Shown piece after piece: positions 1-7,259 of a stretch of DNA of 54,057 nt. The stretch lies in the NCBI GenBank assembly GCA_016125075.1, contig WGMO01000009.1:1-54057 (forward strand), given 5' to 3'. Below the pieces are notes generated by a model. It had not been told where the DNA came from, searched no databases, and saw nothing but the letters and a program-made list of their open reading frames with translations. This DNA is from Terrimonas sp. (GTDB lineage Bacteria; Bacteroidota; Bacteroidia; Chitinophagales; Chitinophagaceae). The translations under genes were made by a program, and so were the position numbers. Position 1 is the first letter of the stretch, and the number at the start of each line of letters is the position of its first letter.

Positions 1-137
1 CAACGAATGGCTCAACCATGCTGTTTTTTTTGTATTAATTCTATGGGCTAAGTGATTTTACTTATCAATAGCTTCTTGAGGTTCTATCAGCTATTAATTT
101 AATACGGGACTGGATTCTTTTTCATTGATCCCTGTGT

Positions 138-187
138 TTGGTCTTACCCAAATCCCCTAAACGGCTGCGCCGTTATGGTCTTTTTTA
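138..187 (+). repeat. Direct repeat copy A with terminator-like hairpin
   Basis: This 50-base unit recurs almost unchanged at 265-315. It starts with TTGGTCTTACCC and contains a small hairpin (AACGGC at 160-165, GCCGTT at 169-174), followed by ATGGTC and a run of six T. On the plus strand it resembles a short intrinsic terminator. A second hairpin follows directly (TGCGAA 200-205, TTCGCA 209-214). No ORF of note overlaps it. The first 130 bases of the window show nothing I can name. Confidence 0.6.
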
Positions 188-264
188 GTTGTCCGCTATT
201 GCGAACGTTTCGCATCGCTTCCAGGTAAATGGTTTTGGGATGGATTATTTCATGATCCTTATTA

Positions 265-315
265 TTGGTCTTACCCAAATCCCCTAAACGGCTGTCGCCG
301 TTATGGTCTTTTTTA
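265..315 (+). repeat. Direct repeat copy B with terminator-like hairpin
   Basis: This is the second copy of the unit at 138-187. It differs mainly by one inserted T in the loop of the AACGGC/GCCGTT hairpin. Like copy A, it is followed by a GC-rich hairpin whose sequence differs from the one after copy A (GGCGAAC 328-334, GTTCGCC 337-343). The shared order of conserved block, hairpin, T-run and variable hairpin suggests duplication of a module. Confidence 0.6.
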
Positions 316-361
316 TTTGCTTATTTAGGCGAACAAGTTCGCCACATGCGCAAATAAAAAA
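309..361. other. Nested palindrome beside tRNA-Leu
   Basis: Twelve-base arms (TTTTTTATTTGC at 309-320 and its exact complement at 350-361) enclose an inner 7-bp hairpin (GGCGAAC/GTTCGCC at 328-343). The structure could form on either strand. Its right arm supplies the A-run that becomes the U-tract of the tRNA-Leu terminator, so terminators from both directions may share these bases. Confidence 0.5.
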
Positions 362-383
362 GCCCCGGCACTACGTGCCAGGG
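356..383 (-). terminator. Terminator of tRNA-Leu
   Basis: On the minus strand, just downstream of the tRNA, a 9-bp stem (CCCTGGCAC with GTGCCGGGG, one G-T pair, loop GTA) is followed by a run of T. This is a standard Rho-independent terminator seven bases past the tRNA 3' end. Confidence 0.8.
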
Positions 384-389
384 TCTTTG

Positions 390-473
390 TGCCCGGGACT
401 GGATTCGAACCAGCACATCCTTTCGAACGCCGCCACCTGAAGACGGTGCGTCTACCAATTTCGCCACCCGGGC
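390..473 (-). tRNA. tRNA-Leu (anticodon CAG)
   Basis: On the minus strand the 84-nt sequence folds as a class II tRNA. It has acceptor stem GCCCGGG/CCCGGGC with discriminator A, a D-arm containing GGTAGAC, anticodon stem CCGTC/GGCGG with loop TTCAGGT (anticodon CAG), a long variable arm, and a T-arm with GGTTCGAATCC. The long variable arm and A73 are leucine features. CCA is not encoded, which fits the presence of a cca gene at 4.1 kb. It reads CUG codons, which are frequent in the genes of this window. Confidence 0.96.
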
Positions 474-549
474 AAATTTTCAGAGCGGAAAATAAAACAA
501 CCTGTAGCCGTTTTATTCAGGGCTGCAAATATAGGAAAAGCACCGAAAA

Positions 550-1395
550 TCAGGAGGCTTTATCAATTTTGTATAAAAATTCCGCCCTGGCACCTATCAA
601 ATTGACCTGCTGCCCCTCGCCTGTTATTTTCGCAAAATCCGGCTCGGAAATACCCTCCTCATCAATCACCTTTAACACAAATCCTGCTTCCTGCAATAAC
701 CGGATATAATCCATCGGTTCCTGCCCAATGGACCGCATCATTGACGGCGTGAACTCGGTCAGGATAAAGGAGGCCCTTTCCAGCGTGCTAAGGGCTTTCC
801 GCAGCGCCGTGTACTCATATCCTTCAATATCGATCTTGATAAGTTTGATAGGCCCTTCACCGAATCCCCGCGCGGGTAAAAAATCATCCAGCGCTATTAC
901 CGGCACATTCACCGTGCCAATGGATTTGGGTTGCTGTATAAAAGAATGCCGCCCTGTATTATAGTTTTTATACAAATGCAGGGCCAGCTCCCCCTCATGG
1001 TCACTCACCGCCTTATTAAATACAGTTACCGGCTCTTTCTTATTCATCCGGATGTTTTCCTTCAGGATCCCGTAATTGGTCGGGTCGGGTTCAAAAGCTA
1101 CAATTCGCGGTGCGCTGCGGCTGGAGAGCATGACCGAATACCAGCCAATATTGGCGCCGATATCCAGGATCAGGTCATTATCACGGATATCAAGATTGTC
1201 CAGCAGCCACTGCGTAATATGGTCTTCGGCATACACCCCATACCTGTAATAAATATCCCGGCCAATGGCATCCATCAACTGGAATTTGAAACGGTACCCA
1301 TAGGGTGCACAAAGGGCTACCAGGGTCTTTTTAAACCCCGTGATGCGGTAAAAAAAATGTTTGAGCCGGTTGAAAAAGAGAGTCTTATTCGCCAA
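550..1395 (-). CDS. FkbM-family methyltransferase
   Basis: The 281-residue protein has the class I SAM-methyltransferase core of the FkbM family. The glycine motif ILDIGANIGW lies near residues 76-85, the acidic EPD after strand 2 near 102-104, and the diagnostic KIDIEGYE near 187-194. FkbM enzymes O-methylate hydroxyl groups, often on sugars of surface polysaccharides or on natural products; the substrate here cannot be told. It is divergent from the glycosyltransferase at 1606, which suggests a role in cell-surface glycan modification. There is no signal peptide, so it should be cytoplasmic. The ATG at 1395 gives the usual family length. Confidence 0.9.
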   Translation of the reverse strand: MANKTLFFNRLKHFFYRITGFKKTLVALCAPYGYRFKFQLMDAIGRDIYYRYGVYAEDHITQWLLDNLDIRDNDLILDIGANIGWYSVMLSSRSAPRIVAFEPDPTNYGILKENIRMNKKEPVTVFNKAVSDHEGELALHLYKNYNTGRHSFIQQPKSIGTVNVPVIALDDFLPARGFGEGPIKLIKIDIEGYEYTALRKALSTLERASFILTEFTPSMMRSIGQEPMDYIRLLQEAGFVLKVIDEEGISEPDFAKITGEGQQVNLIGARAEFLYKIDKAS

Positions 1396-1605
1396 AATTT
1401 AGAATTTTATTTATTCAAACTGATTTGATATGTTTTGATTACAAATTGGCATGCCAGACCGGCAATTTACGACTATCTTTTTTCCCGGCTGGTCATGGTA
1501 CAGGGAACGCTCAGGATCAGCAAGGCCCGGGATTTCATCAAAAAACCTTTCCTCAGTTTTGAACTGTTATTTCTAATTGCCCTTTATTTTCAGCATTTTC
1601 GCGGG

Positions 1606-2610
1606 GTGAAATTCCTGATCATCCAAACAGCCTTTATCGGCGATGTGATCCTGGCCACCGGGGTATTGGAAAAAATACAGCAGAACTATCCCGGCAGTGA
1701 GATCGACTTCCTGCTGCGCAAAGGGAACGAAGGGCTGCTACAGGGCCATCCCTACCTGCACCGCTTATGGATCTGGGATAAGAAAAAGAACAAGCTCCCC
1801 AATCTCTTCCGCCTGCTCCGGCAGTTCCGGTCCGAACACTACGATCATATCATCAACCTTCACCGCTTTGCCAGCTCCGGCATCCTGACCGCTTTTTCCG
1901 GGGCTAAACATAGCTATGGTTTTAAAAAGAATCCTTTATCCTTCTTCTTTGAAAAATCATTCCCGCATCCTATTGGTAAGAAAGGGCAGCCCTACCTCCA
2001 TGAAACGGAAAGAAACCATGCCCTGGTCCGCGATCTGACAGACCCGCAACCTGCCCTGCCCAGGTTATATCCTTCCGCCAAAGACGAGGAAAGCATTTCC
2101 AGCTATCAAACCCGTCCCTATGTCTGCATTGCACCGGCATCGGTATGGTTTACCAAACAATGGCCCGAAGATAAATGGGTGGAACTGGTGCAGCAGCTGC
2201 CCGCAGATCTGAATATATACCTCCTGGGTGCCCCCTCCGATAAGGAACTGGGGAACCGCATCCGTGAAAAATCGGGCCGGCCAAATACCCGGGTATTATG
2301 CGGGGAACTTAGCTTCCTCCAGTCAGCCGCCCTCATGCGGTCGGCCATAATGAACTATGTAAATGATTCGGCCCCCCTGCACCTGGCTACAGCAGTGAAT
2401 GCCCCGGTAACGGCGGTATTCTGTTCCACCATCCCCGAATTCGGGTTTGGCCCACTGGGCGACCTTTCTTTTATCGTGGAGACCCATGAAAATTTATCCT
2501 GCCGGCCCTGTGGCTTACACGGGCATAAACATTGCCCCCAAGGGCATTTTCGTTGTGCTAATACTATAACAGTCAAGGCAGTGTTGGAATCAATTAAACA
2601 CTTACATTAA
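1606..2610 (+). CDS. Glycosyltransferase family 9 (heptosyltransferase-like)
   Basis: The protein starts with the typical GT9 N-terminus, KFLIIQTAFIGDVILAT, a GT-B fold entry loop. It ends with the donor-site region APLHLATAVNAPVTAVF and a Cys-containing C-terminus. GT9 enzymes add heptose or other sugars to lipopolysaccharide core on the cytoplasmic face of the inner membrane. The open frame extends upstream to a TTG at 1435 and an ATG at 1495. I prefer the GTG at 1606 because family members begin with KFLIIQ, giving 334 residues. The upstream codons would add a hydrophobic stretch unusual for the family. Its 3' end overlaps dapD convergently by 17 bp. Confidence 0.88.
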   Translation: MKFLIIQTAFIGDVILATGVLEKIQQNYPGSEIDFLLRKGNEGLLQGHPYLHRLWIWDKKKNKLPNLFRLLRQFRSEHYDHIINLHRFASSGILTAFSGAKHSYGFKKNPLSFFFEKSFPHPIGKKGQPYLHETERNHALVRDLTDPQPALPRLYPSAKDEESISSYQTRPYVCIAPASVWFTKQWPEDKWVELVQQLPADLNIYLLGAPSDKELGNRIREKSGRPNTRVLCGELSFLQSAALMRSAIMNYVNDSAPLHLATAVNAPVTAVFCSTIPEFGFGPLGDLSFIVETHENLSCRPCGLHGHKHCPQGHFRCANTITVKAVLESIKHLH

Positions 2611-3406
2611 ATTCTCTTAACGCATCATTCAGGCTGGTCTTCAGGTCCGTGCTGGGTTTACGCTGCCCGATGATCAGGGCGCAGCCCACCCCGAATTCCC
2701 CGGCGGGGAACTGCTTGTTATAAGTGCCGGGTATCACCACGCTTCTTGCCGGTACCCTTCCTTTCATTTCTACCGGGGAGGGCCCGCTTACATCGATGAT
2801 CTTGGTGCTTTGGGTCAGTACCACATTGGCGCCCAGTACGGCTTCCTTCTCTACGACCACACCTTCCACCACGATACAGCGGCTGCCGATAAAACAACCG
2901 TCTTCAATGATCACCGGGCTGGCCTGCAGGGGTTCCAGCACACCACCGATTCCCACACCGCCACTCAGGTGCACACCCTTACCAATCTGCGCACAACTGC
3001 CTACCGTGGCCCAGGTATCTACCATCGTGCCCTCATCTACATAGGCGCCGATATTCACATAACTCGGCATCAGCACCACGTTTTTTCCGAGGAAAGCACC
3101 ATAGCGTGCAATTGCATGAGGCACAGCTCTTACACCCAGCAACCTGTAATTCTTTTTTAATAACATTTTATCATAAAACTCAAAGGGGTTCACCTCCCAG
3201 GTCTGCATGGGCTGTATACCGAAATACAACAGGATGGCCTGTTTTACCCATTCATTCACCACCCATCCGTTTTCGGTGGGTTCGGCCGTTCTTAATCGGC
3301 CCTTGTCTATTTCTTCAATTACTTCTTTTACTGCGTTGGTGTAGCGGGGTTCGGTCAGCAATACGCGTTCGGACCAGGCTTTCTGTATAAGTTCTTTTAA
3401 TTCCAT
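2594..3406 (-). CDS. dapD: 2,3,4,5-tetrahydropyridine-2,6-dicarboxylate N-succinyltransferase
   Basis: DapD transfers succinyl from succinyl-CoA to tetrahydrodipicolinate in the succinylase branch of diaminopimelate and lysine synthesis, in the cytoplasm. The 270-residue length is standard. The N-terminal helical part (about 1-100) is followed by a left-handed beta-helix of hexapeptide repeats (about residues 105-215, e.g. GVHLSGGVGIGG and VVVEKEAVLGANV). The family stretch AIARYGAFLGKNVVLMPS precedes the beta-helix. The gene stands alone on the minus strand between two plus-strand genes, and its end overlaps the GT9 gene tail to tail. Confidence 0.96.
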   Translation of the reverse strand: MELKELIQKAWSERVLLTEPRYTNAVKEVIEEIDKGRLRTAEPTENGWVVNEWVKQAILLYFGIQPMQTWEVNPFEFYDKMLLKKNYRLLGVRAVPHAIARYGAFLGKNVVLMPSYVNIGAYVDEGTMVDTWATVGSCAQIGKGVHLSGGVGIGGVLEPLQASPVIIEDGCFIGSRCIVVEGVVVEKEAVLGANVVLTQSTKIIDVSGPSPVEMKGRVPARSVVIPGTYNKQFPAGEFGVGCALIIGQRKPSTDLKTSLNDALREFNVSV

Positions 3407-3510
3407 AGTAAGGTTTATTTTTTAATGGGTACAAAAGTAGAGTTTTACAGGATATTTGCGGCGCATTAACTTCGCCGTTTTAAATTAGCGCATATACAGC
3501 ATGAACCGTT

Positions 3511-4083
3511 ATGGACGATTTTCAAAATGATCTGGTACAGTCACTCGACACCCTGCGAAAGGGTGGGGTCATCCTGTATCCCACCGATACGGTTTGGGGT
3601 ATCGGCTGTGATGCTACGGATGAGGCCGCTGTAGAAAAGATCTATACGATCAAGAACCGTCCGGGTGAAAAAGCCATGATCGTGTTGCTCACCGACAAAA
3701 AAGATATCCTGCAATACGTGGCCAACCCCGACCCGGCGGTATTTGAATTTCTGCAGCAACAGCAAAAACCCACCACGGTGATCTATGAGAATGCCCTGGG
3801 TTTTGCGGCCAACCTTATCGGAAAAGATGGGACCATAGCGATCAGGCTTTGCCACGATCCCTTTTGCCGGCAACTGATCAAGAGGTTAAAAAAACCCCTG
3901 GTATCCACGTCTGCCAACCTCTCGGGCAGTCCATCCCCGGCCCTGTATTCGGAGATCACTGCCGAAATACGGAATGCCGTCGATTATACGGTGCAGTACC
4001 GCCAGGATGACCGCAACCCGGCAAAGGCTTCTGCCGTGGTAAAATGGATTCCTGGTGCAGAACCTTTAATAATCAGGCCCTGA
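3511..4083 (+). CDS. L-threonylcarbamoyladenylate synthase (Sua5/YciO/YrdC/YwlC family)
   Basis: The 190-residue YrdC-domain protein is predicted to make threonylcarbamoyl-AMP from threonine, bicarbonate and ATP for the t6A37 modification of ANN-decoding tRNAs. Visible motifs are GGVILYPTDTVWGIGCDA near residues 18-35, KNRPGEKAMIVL near 48-59 (the K-x-R nucleotide-binding signature) and LVSTSANLSGSP near 130-141. It lacks the C-terminal Sua5 domain, so it is the short TsaC form. A YciO-type paralogue with another role cannot be excluded. It is followed by cca after 30 bp, and miaA lies further on: a tRNA-modification neighbourhood. Confidence 0.9.
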   Translation: MDDFQNDLVQSLDTLRKGGVILYPTDTVWGIGCDATDEAAVEKIYTIKNRPGEKAMIVLLTDKKDILQYVANPDPAVFEFLQQQQKPTTVIYENALGFAANLIGKDGTIAIRLCHDPFCRQLIKRLKKPLVSTSANLSGSPSPALYSEITAEIRNAVDYTVQYRQDDRNPAKASAVVKWIPGAEPLIIRP

Positions 4084-4098
4084 CAAAGGCTGAAGTTT

Positions 4099-4106
4099 TA
4101 TCTTTG
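4099..4106 (+). promoter_or_regulatory. TAnnTTTG -7 element before cca
   Basis: TATCTTTG matches the Bacteroidota primary-sigma -7 consensus TAnnTTTG exactly. It ends 7 bases before the cca ATG, so the mRNA would start at or within a few bases of the start codon (leaderless or nearly so). No clear TTG -33 element is visible. Confidence 0.55.
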
Positions 4107-4113
4107 TAATGAT

Positions 4114-5535
4114 ATGGATATCAAATGCTCCGAAAAGGAACTTTTTATTTTTAATAAGATAGCAAGGGCTGCAGAATCACTGGGCCTGGAGACCTATTTG
4201 ATCGGGGGATTTGTAAGGGATAAGCTGCTGGGCCGGGAAACAAAAGACGCCGATATTGTATGTGTGGGCGATGCCATTGCCCTGGCCACCGAAGTAGCCG
4301 GTCACTTCCTGCCCCGTCCCACAGTGAGTTATTTCAAAAATTTTGGTACTGCCCATATCCGGGTAGACGATGGCTTCGATATCGAATTTGTGGGCGCCCG
4401 CAAGGAAAGTTATCATTATCATTCCCGCAACCCCGATGTGGTGCCGGGAACCCTCGAAGATGACCAGCTTCGGCGCGACTTTAGTATCAATGCCCTCGCC
4501 ATCAGCCTTAACATTAAGGACTATGGCAGGCTGATCGATCCCTTTAACGGAAGGGAGGACCTGTCGGCGAAAATGATCCGGACACCGCTCGACCCGCTGC
4601 AGACTTTCAGCGACGACCCCCTGCGGATGATGCGGGCCATCCGTTTTGCCACCCAGTTGGATTTTTCCATCCACCCGGTCACCCTGCAGGCGATCAAACA
4701 GGATATCAACCGTATCAAGATCATCTCACAGGAAAGGATCACCGATGAACTGAACAAGATACTCGCCGCCCCCAAACCCTCGATCGGGTTCGACCTGCTC
4801 TACCAATGCGGGTTACTGCATATCATCTTCCCGCAGATGGTCGACCTGGAAGGGGCCGAGTACAAGGACGGGGTGGGGCATAAGGATAATTTTTACCATA
4901 CCCTCCAGGTGGTGGATAACCTCGCAGCCCGCTCGGAGGATATCTGGCTGCGCTGGGCGGCCGTCCTGCATGATATCGGCAAACCGGCCACCAAGCGTTT
5001 TGAAGAAGGGCATGGCTGGACCTTTCACGGCCATGAAGTGGTGGGAGGCCGGATGGTACCCGGGATCTTTGCCCGGCTTAAACTGCCATTGAATGAAAAA
5101 ATGCGTTTTGTGAGGAAGATGGTGGAATTGCATCTAAGACCCATCAGCCTCACCAAAGAAAATATAACGGATTCGGCTATCCGCCGTTTGCTCTATGATG
5201 CCGGCGGGGACTATGAATCGTTGATGCAGCTCTGCGAGGCGGATATCACTTCCAAAAACAAATGGAAGGTGAAGCGTTTCCTCGACAATTTCAGGATGGT
5301 GCGCCAGCGTTGTGCCGAAGTGGAGGAGAACGACCGCATCCGCAACTGGCAACCGCCTATCACCGGGGAGATGATCATGCAGACCTTTGGCATCAAACCT
5401 TCCCGCCCCGTGGGCGAGATCAAGAATGCGATCAGGGATGCCATCCTCGACGGGCATATCCCCAACACCTATGATGCCGCCTATGCTTTTATGCTTGAAA
5501 AAGCAAAAGAGTTTAAGCTTGAGCCGGTAATTTAA
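4114..5535 (+). CDS. cca: CCA tRNA nucleotidyltransferase with HD domain
   Basis: The enzyme adds or repairs the 3'-CCA of tRNAs. In 473 residues it shows the class II polymerase-beta head YLIGGFVRDKLLG (28-40) with metal-binding DAD at 45-47, the template motif RRDFSINAL (120-128), the ERITDELNKIL region (207-217), and an HD phosphohydrolase domain with HD at 286-287 (WAAVLHDIGKP). The HD domain is usual in Bacteroidota and gammaproteobacterial versions. The tRNA-Leu in this window lacks an encoded CCA, so the enzyme is needed. It is co-directional with the synthase upstream but has its own TAnnTTTG element. Confidence 0.95.
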   Translation: MDIKCSEKELFIFNKIARAAESLGLETYLIGGFVRDKLLGRETKDADIVCVGDAIALATEVAGHFLPRPTVSYFKNFGTAHIRVDDGFDIEFVGARKESYHYHSRNPDVVPGTLEDDQLRRDFSINALAISLNIKDYGRLIDPFNGREDLSAKMIRTPLDPLQTFSDDPLRMMRAIRFATQLDFSIHPVTLQAIKQDINRIKIISQERITDELNKILAAPKPSIGFDLLYQCGLLHIIFPQMVDLEGAEYKDGVGHKDNFYHTLQVVDNLAARSEDIWLRWAAVLHDIGKPATKRFEEGHGWTFHGHEVVGGRMVPGIFARLKLPLNEKMRFVRKMVELHLRPISLTKENITDSAIRRLLYDAGGDYESLMQLCEADITSKNKWKVKRFLDNFRMVRQRCAEVEENDRIRNWQPPITGEMIMQTFGIKPSRPVGEIKNAIRDAILDGHIPNTYDAAYAFMLEKAKEFKLEPVI

Positions 5536-5549
5536 AATGATTATTTTTG
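5519..5549 (+). promoter_or_regulatory. Promoter TTG-N20-TATTTTTG before the pRiA4b-like gene
   Basis: TTG at 5519-5521 and TATTTTTG at 5542-5549 are 20 bases apart, matching the Bacteroidota -33/-7 arrangement. The -7 element lies only 4 bases before the ATG at 5554, so transcription should begin at about the first codon. The -33 element sits inside the last codons of cca. Confidence 0.6.
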
Positions 5550-5553
5550 TCGT

Positions 5554-6126
5554 ATGGCGGTATTAAAATTCAGGGTCTATTTCGAAGAAGATGAAAGCAT
5601 TTACAGGGATGTGGCGATCCTGCACACGCAGACTTTTTTTGAATTGCATGAAGCGATCCTGAAGGCCTATGAATTTGACAACAAGCACAAGGCCACTTTT
5701 TTCCGCAGCAACGACCACTGGCAACGCGGGCGGGAGATCACGCTGGAAAAATATGATAAAGAATACCGGGCCCAGCCCATGCTGATGCAGGAAACCTCCA
5801 TTGGCTCCGAGATCAGGGACCCCAACCAGAAATTCGTATATCTCTACGATTTCAACAAGAACTGGAGCTTCCTGGTGGAACTGATCAATGTGTCGAAGGA
5901 GGAAAGCCAGAAACTGCTCTACCCGGCCATCGTCAGGACCGAAGGGATCGCTCCCAGTCAGTACGGTACCAAGGGTTTGCTGGGAGAAAAATTCGCCGAT
6001 GTGGAAGAGAAATATGACCTCACGCAGGGGGCGGATGGTTTTGGGGAAGAAGGGGATGGCGAATCGGAAGAAGCCGGCGCCAGCGAAGAAGAGGCCGACG
6101 AGGGCGGCGAAGAGGAAATTTTATAA
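5554..6126 (+). CDS. pRiA4b ORF-3-like (IS1096 passenger TnpR-like) protein
   Basis: The 190-residue protein resembles the plasmid pRiA4b ORF-3 family. It has an N-terminal beta-rich domain with the characteristic FKVYFEED-type start (here LKFRVYFEEDESIYRDV), the ELHEAILKAYEFDN segment, and FVYLYDFNKNWSFLVELI near 91-108. The last 40 or so residues are almost all Glu, Asp, Gly, Ala and Ser, a long acidic tail. The biochemical function of the family is not established; it is found both on mobile elements and as a stable chromosomal gene. No transposase or inverted repeats lie nearby, so it looks resident. A GC-rich terminator follows. Confidence 0.82.
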   Translation: MAVLKFRVYFEEDESIYRDVAILHTQTFFELHEAILKAYEFDNKHKATFFRSNDHWQRGREITLEKYDKEYRAQPMLMQETSIGSEIRDPNQKFVYLYDFNKNWSFLVELINVSKEESQKLLYPAIVRTEGIAPSQYGTKGLLGEKFADVEEKYDLTQGADGFGEEGDGESEEAGASEEEADEGGEEEIL

Positions 6127-6139
6127 CGATCAATAGCAG

Positions 6140-6161
6140 CCCGGCCCCGGCCGGGTTTTTT
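6140..6161 (+). terminator. Terminator between pRiA4b-like gene and miaA
   Basis: The inverted repeat CCCGGCC/GGCCGGG (6140-6155) is followed by six T (6156-6161). It ends 12 bases before the miaA start, so miaA must be read through or be expressed from a very short leader. Confidence 0.75.
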
Positions 6162-6173
6162 AATGGATCTATT

Positions 6174-7082
6174 TTGACAGACCACAAAAAAACAGTCATC
6201 ATCCTGGCAGGCCCCACGGCAGTGGGTAAAACTGCTGTGGCCATTAACCTGGCCCGTCATTTTAAGACCGAGATCATTTCTGCCGACAGCCGTCAATGTT
6301 ACCAGGAACTGAATATCGGTGTGGCGAGACCGTCAGTCGAAGAACTGGAAGCCGTGCCCCATCATTTTATCGCTTCTCATTCCATACAGGAAGAATTGAA
6401 TGCCGCCTGGTTTGAACAATATGCCCTGGCAAAAGCCCGGGAACTTTTTCAGCAATACCCCGTGCTGGTCATGACCGGCGGAACAGGTTTGTATATAAAA
6501 GCATTTTGCGAAGGCCTTGATGCTATCCCGGCCATTCCCCCCGGCATCCGGGAAAAGATCATGAACGGCTATGCGGCCCATGGTATCGAATGGTTACAGG
6601 CGGAGATCCGGGAAAAAGATCCTGCATTCTTTAATCAGGGCGAAATCATGAACCCGCAAAGAGTGATGCGTGCTCTCGAAGTGATGGAAGCAACGGGCAA
6701 TTCGATCCTGGCCTTCCGGAAAGGTAATAAAACAGAAAGGGATTTCAATATCATCCGCATCGGGCTCGATCTGCCCAGGGAAACACTGTACAGCCATATC
6801 AATACAAGGACCGGCACCATGATCCGGCAGGGTTTATTGGAAGAAACCGAAGGTTTATTGCCGTTTCGGCATCTTAATGCTTTACAGACGGTTGGATACA
6901 AAGAGCTGTTTGACTATTTTGATCAATTGATCTCCAGGGAAAGGGCCATCGAACTTATCCGGCAGCATACCCGTCAGTATGCAAAAAGACAATTGACATG
7001 GTTCAGGAAGGAAAAAGATTTCAAATGGTTCAGCCCTTTGATGGAGCAGGACATGATAACATACCTGGAAAATCAGTTATAA
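6174..7082 (+). CDS. miaA: tRNA dimethylallyltransferase
   Basis: MiaA transfers dimethylallyl from DMAPP to N6 of A37 in tRNAs that read UNN codons. The 302-residue protein has the P-loop GPTAVGKT at 13-20, the SADSRQCY substrate motif near 39-46, the GGTGLYIKAF segment near 103-112, and the C-terminal QTVGYKELFDYF and RQYAKRQLTWFR motifs. The start is the TTG at 6174; the nearby ATG at 6163 is out of frame and hits a stop at once. A terminator hairpin sits just upstream, so translation must begin almost at the transcript end or depend on read-through. Confidence 0.94.
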   Translation: MTDHKKTVIILAGPTAVGKTAVAINLARHFKTEIISADSRQCYQELNIGVARPSVEELEAVPHHFIASHSIQEELNAAWFEQYALAKARELFQQYPVLVMTGGTGLYIKAFCEGLDAIPAIPPGIREKIMNGYAAHGIEWLQAEIREKDPAFFNQGEIMNPQRVMRALEVMEATGNSILAFRKGNKTERDFNIIRIGLDLPRETLYSHINTRTGTMIRQGLLEETEGLLPFRHLNALQTVGYKELFDYFDQLISRERAIELIRQHTRQYAKRQLTWFRKEKDFKWFSPLMEQDMITYLENQL

Positions 7083-7259
7083 ACAGTCGGTGATTTTTTT
7101 TATTAACGGTCATATTTTTATATAAACGATTTCCGGGCATTTTTCATAGGGTTCTTAACGATATGAATTAGTTTTACCCGGTTCTTTTCGCCCGTTCTGT
7201 AACAATATCCTCCCGTTTTTGTTAGAGGGGTAGTTTATCGGACATTTACAAGCATCCAC

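Noticed and set aside
1435-1605. N-terminal extension of the GT9 protein from the TTG at 1435 or the ATG at 1495
   Set aside because: GT9 proteins begin with the KFLIIQ strand; the GTG at 1606 gives that start, and the added residues match nothing I know for the family.
5554-6126. pRiA4b ORF-3-like gene as a sign of an insertion element
   Set aside because: The family is named after mobile elements, but there is no transposase, inverted repeat or target duplication here, and the gene sits neatly between cca and miaA with its own promoter and terminator.
7198-7223. TGTAAC upstream of the outer-membrane barrel gene as another ECF-like promoter
   Set aside because: Sixteen bases downstream there is TGTT instead of CGTC, so only half of the motif is present.
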